A stretch of DNA of 64,000 nucleotides from Cytophagales bacterium (GTDB taxonomy: Bacteria > Bacteroidota > Bacteroidia > Cytophagales > 172606-1), in assembly GCA_030446715.1 (NCBI GenBank), contig JAUJMU010000006.1, positions 248,001 to 312,000 on the forward strand, given 5' to 3'. Positions within the stretch are counted from its first letter, which is position 1; every line of letters starts with the position of its first letter. The notes beneath the pieces are model-generated. The model was not told where the DNA came from. It saw only the letters and a program-made list of their open reading frames with translations, and ran no database searches. This document shows, in pieces, positions 8,698-17,170 of the stretch. The translations under genes and the position numbers were made by a program.

Positions 8698-11010
8698 TTA
8701 TTTATAGAGACTATACCGGACTCCTAAAAACATCCGTATTCCCTGGTTGGGCGCGTACACATAGGTGGGATCGAAGGTAAGCGCAGAAGGATTGTCGGCG
8801 GTTGGAATCACGGTGCCATCGGCGCCAAACGTCACGTTCTTATCGAAAGGATCAAACGGACGGGCAATGGAATTGGCCGGCGGGGTAAAATTGAGCAGAT
8901 TCTTTACTCCGCCGTACACCTCAATGCCGTTGGAAAAAGATTTGGTGAGCTGAATGTTTTGCAGGCTGTAGGTCCGCGAGACCGGCGCGCGGTTGTCCAG
9001 CTCGCCCAGTACCGGCAGTAACATCGGCCCGTACACATTGCCCGTATAATCAACCGTGATCCGCTGCTTTTCGAAGGTGTAGCTGAGGGCGAAAGCGCCG
9101 GAAAAGTTCTCAGTCAGCAGCTGGCGGTTCTTCTGCCATTCGCCCGCCGGGTCCTGCTCTGCCTGGTACACGTCCATGAGCGTAAAACCCGCATTGACCT
9201 TGAGGGGAAAAGTAAAAACGGCATCCGCGTTGAAGGTAAAACCCCTCGAAACCGCGTGGCCCGCTAGGTTCTCATAAATGATCTGGTTGGCGTTGGTCTG
9301 GTAGTCGGCCACGATCTTATTGGTAAAATAGGTATAGAACGCCGTACCGTCCAGGGAAAGCAGGGTATTGCCAATATTGATCAGTTTCTGGTAGTTCAGG
9401 TTGGCGTTCCAGGAGCGTTCGGGCCGGAGATTTTCCCGGATCACTACCTGCCGGGCTCCCGTGGCGGCCGCGTGATCTTCGGTGAATAAATTCACCACCC
9501 GGAAGCCGTTGCCCCCGCTCAAACGCAGGGTGTTGTTGTGGTTGGGCGACCATTTCAAGTTGATGCGGGGCGTAAAAATGTTCCCGTGCCGGGAGTGATA
9601 GTCGTAACGGGCTCCCAGCAGCAGGCGCGTTTGCTTACTGAGCGTTATTTCGTCCTGCACAAACACACCCGGCAGGTAAAACTGGTCGGCCTGATTGATC
9701 CCGGTTGAATCATCACCCATGCGCGTGGCTGGCGTATTGTCATCGTAGTAGGTATAGCGCACAGCAGCGCCGGCGAGCAGATCATGCCGGTTGTTCAATT
9801 TTTTATCCCAGGTCAACTGCCCGAACGCAATGCGCTGGTCGGCTAAGTAAGGCACATCGCCGTACACTGAATTTTGCTGGTGCCGGTTGAATGAGCCGCT
9901 CAGCAACAGCTTTTGGCCCGTTACGGGCAACTGGTAAGTGCCGATGAGTTCGTAGCGGTTGGTGTAAATAGATTCCCCGTATATCTCGTCGCCACCGCGG
10001 TGTTCCGGCCCCCATTGCATCTGCCCGCCCCAGCGGTCTTCGTACACGTACCGGCCGGCCAGCGAGGCCACCCGGCCCTCCCTGCGGTTCAGGGTCCATT
10101 TATTGAACACGGAAATGCGGTTCTGCAGGGTTACGTCGGTAAAGCCGTCACCGTTGCGGTCAATTGGGTTGCTGTAGTTGAAGTAGTTGAGGCCAAGCAG
10201 CGACACGGCTTTCCCCACTTTTGTTTTCAGGCCCAGGTCGGCATTCATTTCCCGCCAGCTCGTGCCAAAAACATCGGCCGACACGAAGGGAGCCTTGGAG
10301 GGATTCTTGGTGATCACGTTGATCAGTCCGCCTACGGCTTCCGAGCCGTACAGCGTGGAGGCCGGGCCCTTTACAATTTCAATCCGCTCGACCAGGCTGT
10401 TGGGAATGCCGTTTAGGCCGTACACGGTAGACAAGCCGCTCACAATCGGCATCCCGTCAATGAGTACCATCGTGTAGGGGCCTTCCAGACCATTGATGTG
10501 AATGTCTCCGGTATTGCAGATGTTGCAGTTGAGTTGCGGCCGTACCCCATTGACGATTTGCAGCGCTTCGAACAGCACCGGCGTGGGGTTCTTCTTAAAA
10601 TACTGGGGCGTGTATACTTCTACCGGTACGGGTGAGTCCAGCCGGGAAACTTCCTTGAGAGTACCCGTAACGACTACCTCCGACAGGGCGGCGGCCGTTT
10701 CCCGCAGGGCCGCATTCAGGTAAACCGGCTGGTTGTCTTTGACCTCTACTGCGTAGGCAACGCTTTCGTACCCCAGTCCGCTCATTAATACCGTGTGTTC
10801 GCCCAGGGGTACGTTTTGCAGCAGGTAATGACCGGCAGCATCAGTGGTGGTACCGGTTGTCGTCCCTTTCAGCACCACGTTCACGAATGGCACCGGCCTT
10901 CCCCCCGAAGTCACTTTGCCTTTGATGATCCCTTTACCCGGTTGAGCCCAGCCGGCAATACCCGGTACCAGCAGGAGTACGATGAACAGGCAGCGTAAGT
11001 GTTGTAGCAT
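8698..11010 (-). CDS. TonB-dependent receptor (siderophore or metal uptake)
   Basis: A 770-residue outer-membrane receptor. A signal peptide ends GIAGWAQ; residues ~26-110 form a carboxypeptidase-regulatory domain (GKVTSGGRPVPFVNVVLKG); the plug follows (GPYTMVLIDGMPIVSG, VERIEIVKGPASTLYGSEAV, GGLINVITK), then a ~22-strand barrel ending FLGVRYSLYK. The plug has a Cys pair in QLNCNICNTGDIHI. Its promoter faces an Nramp transporter and carries two perfect DtxR-like palindromes, so it is probably repressed when Mn or Fe is plentiful. The ligand is not shown by the sequence. Confidence 0.9.
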   Translation of the reverse strand: MLQHLRCLFIVLLLVPGIAGWAQPGKGIIKGKVTSGGRPVPFVNVVLKGTTTGTTTDAAGHYLLQNVPLGEHTVLMSGLGYESVAYAVEVKDNQPVYLNAALRETAAALSEVVVTGTLKEVSRLDSPVPVEVYTPQYFKKNPTPVLFEALQIVNGVRPQLNCNICNTGDIHINGLEGPYTMVLIDGMPIVSGLSTVYGLNGIPNSLVERIEIVKGPASTLYGSEAVGGLINVITKNPSKAPFVSADVFGTSWREMNADLGLKTKVGKAVSLLGLNYFNYSNPIDRNGDGFTDVTLQNRISVFNKWTLNRREGRVASLAGRYVYEDRWGGQMQWGPEHRGGDEIYGESIYTNRYELIGTYQLPVTGQKLLLSGSFNRHQQNSVYGDVPYLADQRIAFGQLTWDKKLNNRHDLLAGAAVRYTYYDDNTPATRMGDDSTGINQADQFYLPGVFVQDEITLSKQTRLLLGARYDYHSRHGNIFTPRINLKWSPNHNNTLRLSGGNGFRVVNLFTEDHAAATGARQVVIRENLRPERSWNANLNYQKLINIGNTLLSLDGTAFYTYFTNKIVADYQTNANQIIYENLAGHAVSRGFTFNADAVFTFPLKVNAGFTLMDVYQAEQDPAGEWQKNRQLLTENFSGAFALSYTFEKQRITVDYTGNVYGPMLLPVLGELDNRAPVSRTYSLQNIQLTKSFSNGIEVYGGVKNLLNFTPPANSIARPFDPFDKNVTFGADGTVIPTADNPSALTFDPTYVYAPNQGIRMFLGVRYSLYK

Positions 11011-11069
11011 AGATGAGAAGCTTTATTTTTAGCAAGTTAGGCAAAACTTTCGGATAATGTAAATATAAA

Positions 11070-11085
11070 TTTAGGCGTACCTAAA
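11070..11085. promoter_or_regulatory. DtxR/MntR-type operator 1
   Basis: TTTAGGCGTACCTAAA: a perfect 6-4-6 inverted repeat, 60 bp upstream of the TonB receptor start. It shares TTTAGG/CCTAAA arms with the site at 11168 and, with one mismatch, the site before the DtxR gene at 13348. Confidence 0.8.
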
Positions 11086-11167
11086 AATATGTTTTAAACC
11101 ATCCATACGCGTATTCTAGGATTTTGTTGCTTCTTTGAAAATTATTTACTTAAATAAATATCTTTTA

Positions 11168-11183
11168 TTTAGGATAACCTAAA
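11168..11183. promoter_or_regulatory. DtxR/MntR-type operator 2 with adjacent half-site
   Basis: TTTAGGATAACCTAAA: a perfect 6-4-6 inverted repeat 75 bp before the Nramp start codon. A further half-site TTTAGGCTAA lies at 11190-11199, so two dimers might bind side by side. Confidence 0.8.
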
Positions 11184-11257
11184 TCATCATTTAGGCTAAT
11201 GATATATCTTATTACATTTGTGCCTACCCAAATATTTGGCACCCCCAATCTCAGCTC

Positions 11258-12619
11258 ATGCATACCCGGATCAATACAACAGACACTTCCGAAAAAGGGT
11301 GGAAAAGAGCCCTGACGCATCCTTCGCTTCCCGAGGTATTTGCCAGCGTGGATGTTCCTAAAAATGCCTCCCGCTGGAAAAAAATGGCAGCCTTCACCGG
11401 GCCCGGTCTAATGGTGGCGGTCGGGTACATGGACCCGGGCAACTGGGCTACTGACATTGCCGGCGGGGCCAGGTACGGCTACGCCCTGCTTTCGGTGATT
11501 CTCATCTCCAACCTGTTTGCGATGCTGTTGCAGCATCTTGCCCTTAAGCTGGGCATTGCCACGGGCAGGGACCTTGCGCAGGCCTGCCGGGATCATTACG
11601 CTAAACCAGTTGGCTTTGCGCTGTGGATACTATGCGAAATTGCCATTGCGGCCTGTGATCTGGCCGAGGTAATCGGAGCAGCTATTGCCTTAAACCTGTT
11701 ATTCGGCCTTCCTTTAACGGTCGGGGTGGTCATTACGGTGGTGGATGTGCTGGTGATCCTGTATTTCCAGCAAAAAGGATTCAGAATGCTCGAAGTAATT
11801 GTTGCGGGTTTGATCGGGATGATTTTCATGTGTTTCGGGTACGAGATCCTGGTTTCCGATCCCGACTTCGGGCTGGTTGCCAGGGGTTTGCTTCCCAAAC
11901 CCCAGATCGTAACCGATCCGGGCATGTTATACATTGCAATCGGCATCCTGGGGGCTACCGTGATGCCGCATAACCTGTACCTGCACTCGAGCATTGTTCA
12001 GACGCGGAATTTTGACAAGAATCAGGCGGGAAGAAAGGAAGCAATCAGATACGCCACCATTGACTCGACGCTCTCCCTGTTTTTAGCCTTTTTTGTGAAT
12101 GCCGCTATCCTGGTTGTGGCTGCCGCTGCCTTTCATGATACCGGCTACCAGCACGTAGCCGACATTACTGATGCCCACAAATTATTAGACCCGGTACTGG
12201 GCGTGAAGTTTGCCGGAATAGCATTTGCCGTTGCACTGCTGGCTTCGGGTCAGAACTCCACCCTTACCGGCACCCTGGCCGGGCAGATTGTGATGGAAGG
12301 ATTTTTAAACATCCGGCTCAGGCCCTGGCTGAGAAGACTCATTACCCGCCTGATTGCCATTATTCCGGCGCTTGTAGTCACCATCCTCTACGGGGAAAAA
12401 GGGACCGGCGACCTGCTGGTTTTAAGCCAGGTGATCTTGTCTTTACAGTTAAGCTTTGCGGTGGTGCCTTTGGTTATTTTTACGGGCGACAGCGTTAAAA
12501 TGGGGGCTTTTGCCAACGGCCGCCTGCTCAGAATGGTGAGTTGGATAGTCACCGCCATTATTGTACTGCTCAATATGTATCTGCTGCTGACTACCTTCTT
12601 TCCGGCTGCGGCGGTATGA
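11258..12619 (+). CDS. mntH: Nramp family divalent metal (Mn/Fe) transporter
   Basis: A 453-residue polytopic membrane protein with the Nramp signatures: the metal-binding DPGN in GYMDPGNWATDIAGG (TM1) and MPHNLYLHSS (TM6), plus about 11 hydrophobic helices. It imports Mn2+ (or Fe2+) with protons. The long cytoplasmic N-terminus before TM1 is basic. It is divergent from the TonB receptor and convergent with the DtxR regulator, whose likely operator lies 75 bp upstream of this start. The arrangement suggests outer-membrane plus inner-membrane uptake of one metal. Confidence 0.93.
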   Translation: MHTRINTTDTSEKGWKRALTHPSLPEVFASVDVPKNASRWKKMAAFTGPGLMVAVGYMDPGNWATDIAGGARYGYALLSVILISNLFAMLLQHLALKLGIATGRDLAQACRDHYAKPVGFALWILCEIAIAACDLAEVIGAAIALNLLFGLPLTVGVVITVVDVLVILYFQQKGFRMLEVIVAGLIGMIFMCFGYEILVSDPDFGLVARGLLPKPQIVTDPGMLYIAIGILGATVMPHNLYLHSSIVQTRNFDKNQAGRKEAIRYATIDSTLSLFLAFFVNAAILVVAAAAFHDTGYQHVADITDAHKLLDPVLGVKFAGIAFAVALLASGQNSTLTGTLAGQIVMEGFLNIRLRPWLRRLITRLIAIIPALVVTILYGEKGTGDLLVLSQVILSLQLSFAVVPLVIFTGDSVKMGAFANGRLLRMVSWIVTAIIVLLNMYLLLTTFFPAAAV

Positions 12620-12639
12620 GCAAACCGGGAAGGAGCCTT

Positions 12640-13305
12640 TCAGCTTTCCTTTACGGCCACCAGAATATTTTTGGCCACTTCATGGCTTATGTGCACCTGC
12701 CGGTCACCATCAATGGTGATTGTAAGCGATTTGTCAAAAGGAGCAACTTCAACGATGGCAATCCGGGAGCCTAACGCCAATTCTTTCTTATCCAGGTACT
12801 GCAGAAAAGCAGTGGTATGGTTTTCCAGGCCGATCATCTGCAGCCGTTGCCCGGTATCCGCCTCACTCAACCGGATGGATTCGGAAGGCTGAAACTCTCC
12901 TTTTTCATCGGGAATGGGATCTCCGTGGGGATCAAACTTGGGATTGCCCAGAAAGACGTCAAGTCTTTCGATCAGCTCATCAAAATCAATGTGTTCCAGC
13001 TCTTCGGCCATCGGATGCACCTGGTCCCACCTGAAACCCAGCTTCTCTACTAAGAATACTTCCCATAACCGGTGCTTGCGCACAATTTTTACGGCCGTTT
13101 GTCTTCCCTGCCCGGTGAGTTCCACGCCGCTATACGGGGTGTAATGGATTAAGCCTTTCTCTGCCAGTTTCTTCAGCATGTCGGTGACCGACCCGGCTTT
13201 AACGGCTAAACTCTCGGCAATCGCATTGGTGCTGATCTCTTCCTTGTTTTTCTCCGACAGTTTGAAAATGGCTTTTAAGTAATTTTCCTCCGTGTAGCTG
13301 ACCAT
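12640..13305 (-). CDS. DtxR-family metal-dependent transcriptional regulator
   Basis: A 221-residue repressor. Residues 1-60 are the winged helix (TEENYLKAIFKLSEK, STNAIAESLAVKAGSVTDML); residues 61-140 hold the dimerisation and metal-site region (RKHRLWEVFLVEKLGF, AEELEHIDFDELIERL, PKFDPHGDPIP); residues ~150-221 form a FeoA/SH3-like domain. It is convergent with the Nramp gene with only 20 bp between the stops. A palindrome like those in the TonB/Nramp promoter lies 43 bp before its start, which suggests autoregulation. I would expect it to sense Mn2+ (MntR type) or Fe2+. Confidence 0.9.
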   Translation of the reverse strand: MVSYTEENYLKAIFKLSEKNKEEISTNAIAESLAVKAGSVTDMLKKLAEKGLIHYTPYSGVELTGQGRQTAVKIVRKHRLWEVFLVEKLGFRWDQVHPMAEELEHIDFDELIERLDVFLGNPKFDPHGDPIPDEKGEFQPSESIRLSEADTGQRLQMIGLENHTTAFLQYLDKKELALGSRIAIVEVAPFDKSLTITIDGDRQVHISHEVAKNILVAVKES

Positions 13306-13347
13306 AATGCGCTTTTCACAAAGATAACAGAATCCTTTTATCTAAAT

Positions 13348-13363
13348 TTTAGGCTTATCTAAA
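13348..13363. promoter_or_regulatory. DtxR/MntR-type operator 3 (autoregulatory)
   Basis: TTTAGGCTTATCTAAA, one base away from a perfect 6-4-6 repeat, 43 bp upstream of the DtxR-family gene. The surrounding bases (TTTTATCTAAA before and TTTAGAATTATAAAA after) look like extra weak half-sites. Confidence 0.7.
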
Positions 13364-13515
13364 TTATTATTTAGAATTATAAAACTTTACTTTTAGATTT
13401 ATAGTAAAAGTTAGTAACTTGCTCCTGTCAGAAGCTACCTCATTTGCGTAGTGAAACTGATGAAAGATCGTATAGATGGTAAAATGATATAAGAAAATAA
13501 ATCAAGCTTAATACA

Positions 13516-13990
13516 ATGGGACACGAATGGATAGAAATTATTAAAAAAGGGAATAAGGCTTTCAGCCAGAAGCAGTATCCGCAGGCTTGTGAGCTTTATA
13601 CTGAGGTCTGGACAGAAGCAGGCAGAAACCTGCGGCAGGTACTCATTCTTTCAGCGGAAAATATTGACTGCAGTTCAGGAATATTGTTTGTGCAGCCGGG
13701 TAGCAGCGAACGCCCTGCGGAAGAATGGACAAGCCAGCGAGGCGGAAAGGATATACGCTGTTGCTGCCGGAGAATTAAAACAGTTTATCTCCAACCTCAG
13801 CAACCCATTGCATTACCGGGCTTTGGTATTTACCGAGTTCAAATTAATCTTTTATGACCTGGCCAACTTATACGTTTCCAACAAGCAACTAGATAAACTG
13901 AATGCTTATGTGAGGAAGAACACGTCTTTGCTCAAAAACTGGGCGCAAGAATTGCAGATGATAAGTCAATGTGACCGGAACCTAAACTAG
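13516..13990 (+). pseudogene. Second copy of the 157-aa helical protein, frameshifted
   Basis: Starts MGHEWIEIIKKGNKAFSQ and follows the intact gene at 1456-1929 closely until the bases TTGACTGCAG at about 13669. One extra T there, absent from the intact copy, moves the rest (VQEYCLCSRVAANALRKNGQ to MISQCDRNLN) into another frame. It is in opposite orientation to the intact copy and forms the conserved end of the right arm of the inverted duplication. Confidence 0.8.
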
Positions 13991-14783
13991 GTAAAACAAT
14001 ACCAACTCATCCCATTCACAGGTCTCACTTATGAGAAGTAGAACCGGAAAGGTGTAAAAAATCGGTAAAAAGGCCGCATTCCCAGTAATGTGAAAGTAGC
14101 GCAAGAGTTGCAGAGTCGAAACACGCAATTGCAATTAAGGAAGCCTCCCAGGAAAAAGGTACTGTGTCAGGTGCCGGGTTTATTGGGCGTAAACAGGAGG
14201 AGAAGAGCACACTTTCCGACCATGACCAGTACAACAAATCCAGCCCAGCAGTAAGTCTAAAAAAAAATTTCGGATACCAAAATCCATTTCGTGCAGCGTG
14301 GCGTATGTATGAAAAACAGCCCTTACAAATCCTATTTCACATGGAAATACTACTACTATCCCTCCTAGCAGTCAGGAAAACTTTTTGTGGATTGCCGAAT
14401 CGGTCCTGATTTTTAAAGTCCATGCCGGTTTATAGCTGTTACTATTTGCAAAAGCATAAGCTTTACAGACTGCTCTGTCACCACTGAATCTTCTAAATTT
14501 ATCTTTAAATAATATTCTTCAAGAAGGTGATCCGGCCGGTAGTTTCCTGCGTATATATTTTGCTTAACTACTTACATCACATCCATAGCTCATTCATGAA
14601 AAAAGACTACTCCTCGCCTCCTGACGCTTAAGGGCTTCGCATTTTACCTTCAGCTTCAGTTTATTGTACTTCTCTGTACGCTTTTTGTGGCAGCCCTCTT
14701 TAGCGGCTGCATAGTGCGTCCTTCCGGTGACTCCTGCGGAAAGATTCTGCTCAGAATGGCTTTGCTATTTCTACAGGACCCCT
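13991..14783. repeat. Right arm of the inverted duplication, degraded part
   Basis: Contains the reverse complement of the motifs seen at 960-1455, including the ACTACCGGCCG...CGTATATA block near 14540 and a degraded version of the lysine-rich coding tail (14590-14700). No intact gene is present. The end of this stretch must contain the promoter for the TonB receptor at 14784. Confidence 0.6.
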
Positions 14784-17054
14784 ATGTCCAGATACATCTG
14801 TTTATTCCTCTTCCAGTTATTATTCATCACCTCTCCGGTATTCGCCCATAACGGCGCCATCCGGGGAGCCGTGTACGACCAGCAGACCAATCAGCCCCTT
14901 GCCGGAGCCAGTGTCCTGCTGCAGGACGGAAGCAAGGGAACCACCACGGACGAGTTTGGGGTGTTCACCTTTAAAGACCTGGCCGCGGGAAACCATACGA
15001 TTAAAATATCCTTTCTGGGCTACGAATCCCTGTTGCGGGAAGTGGAAGTAAAGGACGGAGAAGTCGCTTCCCTGACGTTGCAGCTGGCTCCTGCCAGCCT
15101 GTCCCTTTCGGAAGTCGCCGTCACGGGTGGCATGCCCGGCAGTTCTTCCGGTAGTACCATCGGCGCCGTAGACATTAAACTGCGGCCTACCCGCTCGGCC
15201 CAGGACATGCTGCGGATGGTGCCCGGCCTGTTCATTGCCCAGCACGCCGGGGGCGGTAAAGCCGAACAGATCTTCCTGCGTGGATTTGACATTGACCACG
15301 GCACGGATATTAACCTTTCCGTGGACGGCATGCCGGTGAATATGGTCTCCCACGCCCACGGGCAAGGGTATTCGGACCTGCACTTTCTCATCCCGGAAAC
15401 GGTCGATAAAATTGACTTCGGCAAAGGTCCCTACTACGCCGATAAAGGGGACTTCACTACGGCCGGTTACGTGGGCTTCCAGACCCGTAACGCCCTGAAG
15501 AACAATCTGGTCAAACTGGAAGCCGGCCAGTTTGACACCTACCGGGCCGTTGCCATGCTGGACCTGCTGGGTGACAAGGCCAGGGGCCGCAACCAGAATG
15601 CCTACATCGCCTCCGAGTACCTGTTCTCCAACGGCTACTTCCAATCCCCCCAGCAATTCAACCGGCTGAACCTGTTTGGTAAATACAGCCACTACCTCGA
15701 CGGCAATAAGCTGCTCAACGTCTCTTTTTCCACCTTCAGCAGCAAGTGGGACGCCTCCGGGCAAATACCCGGGCGGGCCGTAACCGGCGGAATGATCAGC
15801 CGGTTCGGGGCCATCGACGATACGGAGGGCGGCAGTACGCGCCGTTCAAACGCCAACATCAAACTTTTGCAGGTGTTACCCGACGGCGGTACGCTCGAAA
15901 ATCAGCTGTACTTCATCCGTTACGATTTTGAACTCTACTCGAACTTTACCTTTTTCCTCAACGATCCGGTTAACGGCGATCAGATCCGCCAGAAGGAAGG
16001 ACGCAACATCTTCGGCTACCAGGGCTCTTACCTGCGGGAAGGGGTCGTGATGGGAAAACGGCTGTTGTCGAGAGCCGGGGCCGGGGTACGCTACGACGAG
16101 GTGCAAAACAGTGAGCTGTCCCGTACCCGGGGCCGGCGTTTTACGACCGCTCCCGTTTCCTTCGGAGATATTGACCAGACCAACGCCTACGCGTTCATTG
16201 AGGAGAACCTGCTGCTTTCTTCCGGGCTGACCCTGAACGGCGGGGTGCGGGTAGACGCCTTCAATTTCGTGTATGCCGACGGACTGGACAGTCTTTTCCG
16301 CCGGCAGGGAGTAACCAGGGCAACGGTGAGCCCTAAACTCAACCTGTTTTACGACCCCAGCCCGCGGTTGCGGCTGTTTGTGAATACCGGCATGGGTTTC
16401 CACTCCAATGATACCCGGGTGGTGGTGCCCCAAAACGGGGAGCAGATTTTGCCCAGGGCCTACGGGGCGGACGTGGGCGTAGTTTTCAAACCCTTCCCCC
16501 GGCTGCTTTTGACCACGGCCCTGTGGCGGCTGGATCTGGACCAGGAGTTTGTATACGTGGGCGACGAAGGGATTGTAGAACCGGGCGGCAAAACCCGTCG
16601 TTACGGGGCCGATCTTTCGGTTCGCTACCAGTTACTGAACTGGCTCTACGCGGATGTGGACCTGAACTATACCCGGCCCCGCGCCCTGGGCGAGGAAAGA
16701 GGATCGGATTACATTCCGCTGGCACCCACCTTTACCAGCATCGGTGGCCTGAGCTACCGGCTCAAGAGCGGCCTGAACGGCAGCCTGCGCTACCGTTACC
16801 TGTCGGACCGGCCGGCCAACGAAGGCAACAGCGTGGTAGCGGAAGGGTACTTCCTCGCGGACGCGGTAGTGAACTACACCCGGCCCCGGTACGAACTGGG
16901 CATTTCGGTCGAAAACCTGACCAATGCCTCCTGGCGGGAAGCCCAGTTTGATACCGGGTCCCGCCTGCAGCACGAGGCCAGTCCCGTTTCCGAAATTCAC
17001 TTTACGCCCGGTACGCCCTTTTTCGCCCGGGCCAGCCTGAGTTATTTCTTCTGA
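14784..17054 (+). CDS. TonB-dependent receptor of the DUF4331/HupE operon
   Basis: I choose ATG 14784 because it begins a signal peptide (MSRYICLFLFQLLFITS, cleaved before HNGAIRG); an ATG 57 bp upstream would hide it. The 756-residue product has a carboxypeptidase-regulatory domain (residues ~22-105), a plug with IFLRGFDIDHGTDINLSVDG and VDKIDFGKGPYYADKGDF, and a barrel ending FFARASLSYFF. The plug is rich in His (NMVSHAHGQGYSDLHF), which may relate to a metal ligand. The next gene starts ~115 bp downstream on the same strand. Confidence 0.9.
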   Translation: MSRYICLFLFQLLFITSPVFAHNGAIRGAVYDQQTNQPLAGASVLLQDGSKGTTTDEFGVFTFKDLAAGNHTIKISFLGYESLLREVEVKDGEVASLTLQLAPASLSLSEVAVTGGMPGSSSGSTIGAVDIKLRPTRSAQDMLRMVPGLFIAQHAGGGKAEQIFLRGFDIDHGTDINLSVDGMPVNMVSHAHGQGYSDLHFLIPETVDKIDFGKGPYYADKGDFTTAGYVGFQTRNALKNNLVKLEAGQFDTYRAVAMLDLLGDKARGRNQNAYIASEYLFSNGYFQSPQQFNRLNLFGKYSHYLDGNKLLNVSFSTFSSKWDASGQIPGRAVTGGMISRFGAIDDTEGGSTRRSNANIKLLQVLPDGGTLENQLYFIRYDFELYSNFTFFLNDPVNGDQIRQKEGRNIFGYQGSYLREGVVMGKRLLSRAGAGVRYDEVQNSELSRTRGRRFTTAPVSFGDIDQTNAYAFIEENLLLSSGLTLNGGVRVDAFNFVYADGLDSLFRRQGVTRATVSPKLNLFYDPSPRLRLFVNTGMGFHSNDTRVVVPQNGEQILPRAYGADVGVVFKPFPRLLLTTALWRLDLDQEFVYVGDEGIVEPGGKTRRYGADLSVRYQLLNWLYADVDLNYTRPRALGEERGSDYIPLAPTFTSIGGLSYRLKSGLNGSLRYRYLSDRPANEGNSVVAEGYFLADAVVNYTRPRYELGISVENLTNASWREAQFDTGSRLQHEASPVSEIHFTPGTPFFARASLSYFF

Positions 17055-17170
17055 AACAACAAGGTGTGCATACGCGCACCTTCAAAAGCATTGCTTTCTG
17101 TTGAGAGCAATTATTGAATCAATTACCCTTTAACCCTTTCGTTTATGTTTCACTTTAAACCCTTACAAGT

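Noticed and set aside
13991-14726. Frames at 14025-14237 (minus) and 14164-14409 (plus).
   Set aside because: No domain, no ribosome-binding site, within degraded duplicated DNA.
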